Source: Akkermansia muciniphila (GTDB lineage: Bacteria > Verrucomicrobiota > Verrucomicrobiia > Limisphaerales > UBA9464). Taken from it: a stretch of 64,000 nt of DNA. Numbering within the stretch: the first letter of the stretch is position 1; every line of letters begins with the position of its first letter. Both the position numbers and the translations under genes were made by a program. Shown piece after piece: positions 58,033-64,000 of the stretch. Below the pieces are notes generated by a model. The model was not told where the DNA came from. It saw only the letters and a list, made by a program, of their open reading frames with translations, and searched no databases. The stretch lies in contig CAMCYJ010000011.1 of assembly GCA_945883815.1 (NCBI GenBank), positions 1-64,000 on the forward strand, given 5' to 3'.

Positions 58033-58725
58033 TCAGTGGAAGGATTTGCGGACTTCCGCATTGCTGAGGACGACCAGTGCCCAAATGCCGAAAGGCAGGC
58101 CGGTGCAGCAGCAACCGCTGAGGCAGGGGATCATGCCAACAATCACCCCGGCCATCACCAGGCCGTAGGAACGGCGATGGAGCATCTTGATGCCGGCCAT
58201 CAGCGTCAGCACTGACAAGATCAGGGCCAGCAAGTTGAGCGGCAAATTGAAGGGCTCCATCGCCAACAGGTAGCTCTTGAGTAAGTCGGCCGTCTCGGGG
58301 GGTAAGCCAGGTGGAAGTTCGGTGTTCTTGTTGGAACCCGACAACGTGGTGATGACCCCCGTCAGGGAAAGCAAAGCACCCAGAGCTCCGGTGGTGATGA
58401 TGCCGATCGCCGGAACCTTAATCTTTTCGTCGATGACCGACTCGGAGATGCCCGGGGTTGATGGTCGAAAACCGCTACCATAGGGCGACGCGTGGGCAGC
58501 GCTGACCGCAGGTGGGGCAGAAGGGAGGGCTGCGGCAGTCGGAGATGCCGCGGCACCCAACACATCGGCAAACTCCGGGAAATCACCCAGCGTCTTCCAC
58601 AGCGATTCCCCGTCGGCCCGGGCCGGTGAAAACCGGTTGAGCCGGTTCTCGCTGATCCATTGGCGGAGTTGGTCGGACGAAACCGGTCCGTATTCTTTCT
58701 GATCGGCGCCTTGGATGTAGTACAT
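58033..58725 (-). CDS. GYF_2/DUF4339 protein with membrane helices
   Basis: A 230-residue protein. The first 60 residues match a GYF_2 (DUF4339) domain: YIQGADQKEYGPVSSDQLRQWISENRLN. A proline/alanine-rich linker follows, then three to four membrane helices: VPAIGIITTGALGALLSL, LPLNLLALILSVLTLMAG, GLVMAGVIVGMIPCLSGCCCTGL. It precedes the DUF2752 gene by 28 nt in the same direction. Both are typical of Planctomycetota/Verrucomicrobiota membrane pairs; function unknown. Confidence 0.85.
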   Translation of the reverse strand: MYYIQGADQKEYGPVSSDQLRQWISENRLNRFSPARADGESLWKTLGDFPEFADVLGAAASPTAAALPSAPPAVSAAHASPYGSGFRPSTPGISESVIDEKIKVPAIGIITTGALGALLSLTGVITTLSGSNKNTELPPGLPPETADLLKSYLLAMEPFNLPLNLLALILSVLTLMAGIKMLHRRSYGLVMAGVIVGMIPCLSGCCCTGLPFGIWALVVLSNAEVRKSFH

Positions 58726-58786
58726 GGCTGGTGTGATGAAGCTTCCGTGATTCCTGTGGCTACAATGGATGGATTATCGCGTCAGT

Positions 58787-60310
58787 TCAATGGGCCGCAG
58801 AGCCGGAAGCGAACTTGGACGAGTCTCGGTATTGATAACGCAAGGCCACGAAGACGAACCCGACGGCCACCACCGCCAGCATGGCGGCGCAGAGGTAGAA
58901 GAAGCTGACACCGGAGACATGCAGCACCTCGGTGCCGTCGGCCAGGCGTTCCTTCACGTTGAGGCCGAAGACTTTGGCGATGGCCAGATTGCCCAGGGCT
59001 GTGGTCAGCAACCAGAAGCTCATCATCGTGCTGCGCATGGAAGCCGGCGCTTCCCGGAAGGCAAACTCCAGACCGGTGTTGGAAACCAAGACCTCGCCGG
59101 CCGTCAGGACAATGTAGGGAAGCGTCTGCCACAGAACGCTCAACTTCTCGCCTCCCGACACGCGTTGTTCGATCAGCGCCACCATCACGAAGGAAATGGC
59201 CGTCAGGAACAGGCCTGCTCCCATGCGGCGCAAGGTGGTGACCCGAAGCCCCGACTTTTCGGTCACTGGGAAGAGCACGTAGGTGAAGATCGGCACCATC
59301 AGCATCACCAGCAGGGCGTTCATGGACTGCATTTGCTCGGCACCGATGCGGTCACCAATGATGAAGCGCAGGACGGGCCCGACGATCGGGAGTCCCAAGG
59401 TGCCTTCACTGAAGATGTAAGGGGTCATCTTATCTCCCTGAAGCACCCAGGTGGTGCTGTTCTGGTCCCAAAGCGCCCAGAAGAAGGGGATCAACGCGAA
59501 GACCATGGCCACCTTGGTGGCGGCTTTGGCGGCATGAACCTGCTCGAACGAGTAGCGGCTTTCACACGCGCTCCAGAAGCCGCCTCCTTGTCGACGCCCG
59601 GCCGGATGGGTAAGGGCATGCCACAGCATTTCCCAGAAACTACCGCCTCGAGGCCCGGAAGGAGGCATGTGCTGATAGTGCTTCCGGCCCATCCAGAACA
59701 GCAGAGTGGCCAGACCCATGAAAATGCCCGGGACACCGAATGCCCAGCCGTAGCCGTAGTCTTTGGCGACGCGGGGGATGACCAAGAACGAGAAGAAGGA
59801 TCCGAAATTGATGCTCCAGTAGAACAGGCCGTAGGCCCTCTGGAGCAGGTGTTCTTGACCGGCGTGGAACTGGTCGCCGACGAAGGCAGAGACGCAGGGT
59901 TTGATGCCGCCGCCGCCAAAGGAGATCAGCGCCAGACCCGCGTAGAGCAGCCAAAGCTTGTTCTCCTGCGTTTGCACCAGATCGGCCATGGCCAACACTC
60001 CGTGGCCCAGGCAGTAAAACAGGGAGATGAAGAGGATGGTTTTGTATCGGCCCAGAACTCGGTCCGACAGCCAGGCTCCGAAAAGCGGCATGAAATACAC
60101 GCCGAAGACAAACAGGTGAACGATCTCCGAGGCCTTCGAGGATCCCTGACCGAGGTGTTTGGCGATGTACAGGGTCAGGATGCTGCGCATCCCGTAGAAG
60201 CTGAACCGTTCGCAGGCCTCGTTGCTGATGATGTACTTGATCTGCGGCGGGAATGAATCCGCAGAGGCAGAGCGGGTGGAAACCGTCGGGTGGTCGGAGG
60301 ACACACCCAC
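58787..60310 (-). CDS. POT-family peptide/proton transporter
   Basis: A 507-residue protein from GTG 60310, with about 12-14 helices. The POT signature NEACERFSFYGMRSILTLYIA (ExxER-like) lies near residue 31, with FGAWLSDRVLGRYKTI, GGGGIKPCVSAFVGDQF and SFWLLTTALGNLAIAKVFG further on. Members import di- and tripeptides with protons. It is followed by nothing codirectional until accC. Confidence 0.93.
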   Translation of the reverse strand: MGVSSDHPTVSTRSASADSFPPQIKYIISNEACERFSFYGMRSILTLYIAKHLGQGSSKASEIVHLFVFGVYFMPLFGAWLSDRVLGRYKTILFISLFYCLGHGVLAMADLVQTQENKLWLLYAGLALISFGGGGIKPCVSAFVGDQFHAGQEHLLQRAYGLFYWSINFGSFFSFLVIPRVAKDYGYGWAFGVPGIFMGLATLLFWMGRKHYQHMPPSGPRGGSFWEMLWHALTHPAGRRQGGGFWSACESRYSFEQVHAAKAATKVAMVFALIPFFWALWDQNSTTWVLQGDKMTPYIFSEGTLGLPIVGPVLRFIIGDRIGAEQMQSMNALLVMLMVPIFTYVLFPVTEKSGLRVTTLRRMGAGLFLTAISFVMVALIEQRVSGGEKLSVLWQTLPYIVLTAGEVLVSNTGLEFAFREAPASMRSTMMSFWLLTTALGNLAIAKVFGLNVKERLADGTEVLHVSGVSFFYLCAAMLAVVAVGFVFVALRYQYRDSSKFASGSAAH

Positions 60311-60403
60311 GATTTAGCCAACGCCTCCAGCAAGACCAAGCAGCGAGTGAATCCGACGAGCGATTTTCTTCGGAACCCGAACTGGGGTTTGGGCCCCGAG
60401 GCC

Positions 60404-61789
60404 TCAGGCCTTGTCTTGGATGAGCTCACGGCGGGCTCCGCCCAAGAACCGTTCGACGAAGGTTGTCGTGTAGTTTCCGCGTCGGAAGTCGGGATCTTGA
60501 AGGATGGCCAACTCGAAGGGGATGGTCGTCTTGATGCCGGTGACCATGAACTCGCTGAGGGCTCGGGCCATCTTGTTGAGTGCATCGGTGCGGTCTTTGC
60601 CCACAGCGATGAGCTTTCCGATCATCGAGTCGTAGTACGGCGGGATCGTGTAGCCCGCATAGGCGTGAGAATCGAGGCGGATCCCGGGGCCGCCCGGCGG
60701 GTAGTACATCTCGATTCGGCCGGGGCTGGGTCGGAAGTCGTTGAACGGGTCTTCAGCATTGATCCGGCACTCGATGGCGTGTCCCTTGAGGACCACATCG
60801 CTTTGGCTGATGCTGAGCTTCTCGCCGGCTGCGATGAGGATTTGCTGTTTCACCAAGTCCACACCTGTGACTTCTTCGGTGATGGGGTGCTCCACCTGGA
60901 TGCGCTTGTTGACCTCCAGGAAGTAGAAGTTTCCGCTGTCGTCTGCGATGAATTCCACGGTGCCGGCATTGGAATATCCAGCCATCTCGGCGATGGCCAG
61001 TGCCGCCTTGCCCATCTTCTTGCGGAGATCCTTGAGGTCTTTTCGGTCGAGCAGTGGTGAGGGGGTTTCTTCGATGACCTTCTGGTTGCGGCGTTGGATG
61101 GAACAGTCGCGCTCACCCAAATGGATGATGTTGCCCCGGGTGTCGCCGAGGATCTGGAATTCGATGTGGTGCGGGTTCTCGATGAATTTCTCGATGTACA
61201 CACCGGAATTGCCGAAAGCCTTTTCGGCCTCGGTGCGAGCGGTGTGGTACCCCTTGACGAGCGAAATGTCGTTGTGGGCTGCCCGCATGCCTCGGCCACC
61301 ACCACCGGCAATGGCCTTGATCATCACCGGGTATCCGATGCGTTTGGCGACCGTTAGGGCTTCTTGCTCGGTCTGGACCAGCCCGTCTGAACCGGGGGGC
61401 GTCGGCACCTTGGCTCGCTTGGCCAGGTCGCGGCTGCTGGACTTGTCGTGCAGCGCGTTCATGGCCGCCGAACGGGGCCCGATGAAGCGGATGTTGCAAC
61501 TCTCGCAGACGTCGGCGAAATGCGCGTTCTCGCTCAGGAAGCCGTAGCCGGGATGGATGGCGTCCACGTCGGTGATCTCGGCGGCAGAAATCAACCGGTC
61601 GATCCGGAGATAGCTGTCGGTCGAGGGGCCGTCTCCGATGCAAATGGCCTCGTCGGCAACTTGGACATGCATCGAGTTGGCATCCGCCTTGGAGTAGACG
61701 GCCACCGTTTTGATGTTCATCTCGCGGCAGGCGCGGATGATGCGCATGGCGATTTCACCACGGTTGGCGATCAGGATCTTTTCAAACAT
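60404..61789 (-). CDS. accC: Acetyl-CoA carboxylase, biotin carboxylase subunit
   Basis: A 461-residue AccC from ATG 61789. ATP-grasp elements include [70 protein letters not shown] and the [15 protein letters not shown] block with catalytic residues. Normal AccC is 445-450; the extra tail is short. It carboxylates the biotin on AccB with ATP and bicarbonate. accB lies 95 nt upstream, so both are probably one operon. Confidence 0.97.
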   Translation of the reverse strand: MFEKILIANRGEIAMRIIRACREMNIKTVAVYSKADANSMHVQVADEAICIGDGPSTDSYLRIDRLISAAEITDVDAIHPGYGFLSENAHFADVCESCNIRFIGPRSAAMNALHDKSSSRDLAKRAKVPTPPGSDGLVQTEQEALTVAKRIGYPVMIKAIAGGGGRGMRAAHNDISLVKGYHTARTEAEKAFGNSGVYIEKFIENPHHIEFQILGDTRGNIIHLGERDCSIQRRNQKVIEETPSPLLDRKDLKDLRKKMGKAALAIAEMAGYSNAGTVEFIADDSGNFYFLEVNKRIQVEHPITEEVTGVDLVKQQILIAAGEKLSISQSDVVLKGHAIECRINAEDPFNDFRPSPGRIEMYYPPGGPGIRLDSHAYAGYTIPPYYDSMIGKLIAVGKDRTDALNKMARALSEFMVTGIKTTIPFELAILQDPDFRRGNYTTTFVERFLGGARRELIQDKA

Positions 61790-61884
61790 GACAGATACAG
61801 GGACCTTCCGATGCTCGAACCGACAATGTCGGGTGTGCCCGGAAATGGGGACAGCTCAGAACTGGCAGCAGGAGCGCCACCGAT

Positions 61885-62361
61885 TCAAAGAGGGCGAATT
61901 TTGAACAGAACCTGTCCGAACTCAACCGGTTTGCCGTTCTCTGCGATCATGGCCGTGATGATGCCTCGGGTTTCGGCCTTGATCTCATTCATGACCTTCA
62001 TGGCTTCCAGGATGCAAACCACGGTGTCCGGACCGACTTCGCTGCCGATCTCGACGTAGGGCGCTGCGTCCGGGGAAGGGGTGTTGTAGAAGGTTCCGAT
62101 CATCGGGCTTTTGATTTCCGATTCAGGACCGGTCGAACTGGAGCTGTGTGCGGGTGAGGCGGGAATGGAAGCTGCCGACTGACGGGCCAACGCCGAATAG
62201 GCCGTCAATTCGGGGTCATCCACCGGGCCTCCCAACATCGGACCGGATCCGCCGATGGGGCGCTTGAGCTTAATCTTGAAGTCTTTCTCCTCGAGTTCGA
62301 ACTCCGAGAGGGAGTTCTTCTTCATCAGGTCGATGATCGATTTGATTTCTTTCAGGTCCAC
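61885..62361 (-). CDS. accB: Acetyl-CoA carboxylase biotin carboxyl carrier protein
   Basis: About 158 residues from GTG 62361 (MDLKEIKSIIDLMKKNSL, the usual start); a TTG at 62391 would add 10. The N-terminal helix-rich part is followed by a Pro/Ser/Ala-rich linker with SIPASPAHSSSSTGPE and the biotinyl domain at about residues 75-158, with the biotin Lys in ILEAMKVMNEI. It carries the carboxyl group between AccC and AccAD. accC follows. Confidence 0.95.
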   Translation of the reverse strand: MDLKEIKSIIDLMKKNSLSEFELEEKDFKIKLKRPIGGSGPMLGGPVDDPELTAYSALARQSAASIPASPAHSSSSTGPESEIKSPMIGTFYNTPSPDAAPYVEIGSEVGPDTVVCILEAMKVMNEIKAETRGIITAMIAENGKPVEFGQVLFKIRPL

Positions 62362-62489
62362 AGTGCTTTTTGGGGGTTGGAGCCGTTCCAAGGGATTGGG
62401 CGGAACTCCTCAAGATGATCGTGTTTGCCGAACCGCAACTGCTCCGGAGGATTCTCCGTAAGTGACAGTTACGTGTCGACAGCGGGTGA

Positions 62490-62515
62490 ACCTAGGAAGA
62501 TTCGGCTTCCTAGGT
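62490..62515. other. Strong hairpin between aroQ and accB
   Basis: ACCTAGGAAG (62490-62499), loop ATTCGG, CTTCCTAGGT (62506-62515): a perfect 10-bp stem. No T-run is on either side. It lies 60 nt past the aroQ stop and 130 nt before the accB start on the minus strand. Confidence 0.75.
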
Positions 62516-62575
62516 CAAGCGTCACTTTGGGTTGATTTTCGCGTCAACTAGAGTAAAAATGCAGGTTTACGCGGT

Positions 62576-63004
62576 TTAGTTAACATTAACGGCCGCTTCC
62601 AAAGCGAGAATGTAGGACAAAGCCCCGAATCCGCTGATTTGCCCGCGGCAGACCGGGGCGATCATGGAATGATGCCGGAAGGACTCCCGAGCGTGGATGT
62701 TGGACAGGTGCAACTCGATGACGGGCAACTCAACAGCGGCAATGGCGTCGCGCAGGGCGATGCTGGTGTGCGTGTAGGCGGCGGCGTTCAGTGCGATGGC
62801 ATGCGCGGCCCCCTTGGCTTCCTGAATCCAGGTGACCAATTGCCCTTCATCATTGGTCTGGCGGAACTCCACCGAGACACCGAGGGCCTGAGCTCGCACC
62901 CGGACAGATGCTTCGATGCTGGCCAGGGTGTCCCGGCCGTAGATCTCGGGTTGGCGGGTTCCGAGCAGATTCAAGTTGGGGCCATTGAGGAAGAGGATCT
63001 TCAT
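62576..63004 (-). CDS. aroQ: Type II 3-dehydroquinate dehydratase
   Basis: A 142-residue AroQ from ATG 63004 (MKILFLNGPNLNLLG), a shikimate pathway enzyme that trans-dehydrates 3-dehydroquinate. The catalytic Tyr is in EIYGRDTL, the Asn in IALNAAAYTHTS, and the catalytic His in ELHLSNIHARESFRHHS. The active-site loop Arg is present. Length is normal. It is followed by the strong hairpin and then accB. Confidence 0.97.
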   Translation of the reverse strand: MKILFLNGPNLNLLGTRQPEIYGRDTLASIEASVRVRAQALGVSVEFRQTNDEGQLVTWIQEAKGAAHAIALNAAAYTHTSIALRDAIAAVELPVIELHLSNIHARESFRHHSMIAPVCRGQISGFGALSYILALEAAVNVN

Positions 63005-63092
63005 GACACGAGGACCGCAGGGTAAGGATCTACGGTCGAATCGCCAGACGTGAATTGATTGCCACACCACTGCCGGCCGCTGCCGTCGATGG

Positions 63093-63821
63093 TCATCGGC
63101 GTTGGCCGATATTCAGGGTCATGGTGCCTCCGAGGAAGCTCTGGATGCGGGTCTCGAGATACCCGAGTTCTCGCAGTGCGGCGTCCACCCCATGCTGAGC
63201 GGGATAGGCTTTCAAGGAATCGAGAATGTAGCCGTGAGTGTCGCCGTCTCCGCAGAAAATACGCCCAAACAGGGGGCAAATTCGCTCGAGATACTGGTAA
63301 TAAACCCATCGCCACGGCAGGAAGTCGGGTTTTCCGAAATCGAGGACCAGCAACCGCCCGCCCGGTTTGAGCACCCGGGTCAGTTCGCGGATTCCCCGCT
63401 GGAAGTCGGCCAGATTGCGCAGGCCGTAGCTGATGGTCACCACGTCAAAAGATCGGTCGGGAAAGGGGAGCTGGAGGGCGTCTCCTTGTTGAAAACGAAC
63501 CGAGCCTGAACCGGCAGGCAGTGGATTCTGGGCCGCCCGCTCTGCGGCAACTGCGAGCATGGGGTGGCTGAAATCGAAGCCCACGGTATCGGCTCCGGTT
63601 CGGGCCAAGCGGAAGGTGACATCACCGGTCCCGCAGCAGACGTCCAACGCGTGTTTTCCGGGTTGGAGGGCGGCCGCGGCGACCATTTGCTGCTTCCAAA
63701 GGCGGTGCATGCCAAAGCTCTGGAGGTCGTTGATGACGTCATACCGAGGAGCGATGGTGGCGAACAGATCCCCCACTTTGGGGGCTCGATCCGAGCCGGG
63801 GACGAAGAACTTGCTGGCCAT
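63093..63821 (-). CDS. menG: Demethylmenaquinone/ubiquinone methyltransferase
   Basis: A 242-residue UbiE/MenG methyltransferase. Motif I is LDVCCGTGDVTFRLA, with GFDFSHPML, DALQLPFPDRSFDVVTISYGLRN and GGRLLVLDFGKP. APRYDVINDLQSFGMHRLWK at the front is the family start. It methylates the quinone ring in respiratory quinone synthesis; which quinone cannot be told from the sequence. It follows the truncated coiled-coil gene after 22 nt, and precedes aroQ by 88 nt, so the three may be an operon. Confidence 0.95.
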   Translation of the reverse strand: MASKFFVPGSDRAPKVGDLFATIAPRYDVINDLQSFGMHRLWKQQMVAAAALQPGKHALDVCCGTGDVTFRLARTGADTVGFDFSHPMLAVAAERAAQNPLPAGSGSVRFQQGDALQLPFPDRSFDVVTISYGLRNLADFQRGIRELTRVLKPGGRLLVLDFGKPDFLPWRWVYYQYLERICPLFGRIFCGDGDTHGYILDSLKAYPAQHGVDAALRELGYLETRIQSFLGGTMTLNIGQRR

Positions 63822-63843
63822 GGGATTTTGGAGGGGCCTCGGG

Positions 63844-64000
63844 TCAACGGCGGCGGCGATGGAACTCTTCGATTTGTTCCCGGGCCGTCACGGCCCGCCA
63901 GACGGCTCCGGGGGCCAAGCGAGTCTGGGTGGTTTGGGTCAGTTTTTGGAGGCGCTGCTGCAGCGCGTCACGCTCTTCCTCAAGTTTGCGGACTCGCGTC
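63844..64000 (-). CDS. C-terminal end of a coiled-coil protein (partial)
   Basis: The frame enters at the right window edge and runs to TGA 63846-63844. About 51 residues are visible: a heptad-like stretch (RKLEEERDALQQRLQKL), a short turn, then VWRAVTAREQIEEFHRRRR. A short coiled coil with a basic end. It is followed by menG after 22 nt. The identity cannot be judged from the visible part. Confidence 0.7.
   Translation of the reverse strand, partial: TRVRKLEEERDALQQRLQKLTQTTQTRLAPGAVWRAVTAREQIEEFHRRRR

Noticed and set aside
58769-60256. Plus-strand frame of 495 codons in the POT transporter gene
   Set aside because: Antisense of 12-helix coding, which gives long His/Gln/Gly-rich frames.

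Overview
The window looks like chromosomal DNA of a Verrucomicrobiota bacterium, probably close to the Pedosphaera/Limisphaerales branch. The evidence is a combination of families: a very large PVC-type heme-binding propeller/HEAT protein, a Planctomycete-type cytochrome c domain, a DUF1501 protein, a PEP-CTERM protein, an LpxC-FabZ fusion, a DUF5722 protein and moderately high GC. LPS genes (lpxC-fabZ, lpxA, kdsD-like) point to a diderm cell. Shine-Dalgarno sites are weak or absent before many genes, so several starts rest on homology or on gene overlaps; this is stated entry by entry.

Layout. 0-6.6 kb: the N-terminal part of a REP-associated Y1 transposase at the left edge, a secreted LamG-like protein, a minus-strand set headed by a REC-REC-STAS regulator followed by two exported proteins and a small helical protein, and a divergent HDOD gene. 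7-12.1 kb: a Bat-type (aerotolerance) operon, DUF58 - DUF4381-like - BatA - BatB - TPR, most genes joined by 4-nt stop/start overlaps. 12-18 kb: the 1136-aa propeller/HEAT/cytochrome protein, a PEP-CTERM protein with a clear terminator, holA and a DUF151 nuclease. 18-23.5 kb: CheX-like, EboB-type TatD, PhnZ-like HD protein, DUF1501, pirin, tRNA-Asn. 23.5-32.8 kb: methyltransferase, class I amidotransferase, ispF, kdsD-like, LysR, cytochrome-LRR, MFS, DUF971, an exported protein and an unaccompanied ribose-type ABC permease.

32.9-44 kb holds core genes: lpxC-fabZ and lpxA, ispH, a small HTH regulator with a membrane partner, and nusA-infB-rbfA-nrnA-truB. The nusA leader folds into what looks like a transcription attenuator, with mutually exclusive hairpins and an intrinsic terminator just before the gene. 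44-48.8 kb is a module of SGNH-TPR, DUF5989 (50 aa), carbamoyltransferase and SxtJ-like genes, of the kind seen beside exopolysaccharide or secondary-metabolite loci. 48.8-64 kb holds an exported propeller, thyA, an SDR, rluA, DUF5722, argA, a GbsR-type regulator with a perfect palindrome on its start codon, a DCC protein, phoH, a DUF2752/GYF pair, a POT transporter, accC, accB, aroQ, menG/ubiE and a truncated coiled-coil gene.

Two signals stand out beyond the genes. The 10-mer GGGACAGGCT (or its complement) occurs 12 times, all between 6.7 and 26.5 kb, including an 11-bp tandem array; about 0.1 would be expected by chance in 64 kb. The second is the nusA leader attenuator. I saw no CRISPR array, rRNA, prophage or complete insertion sequence.
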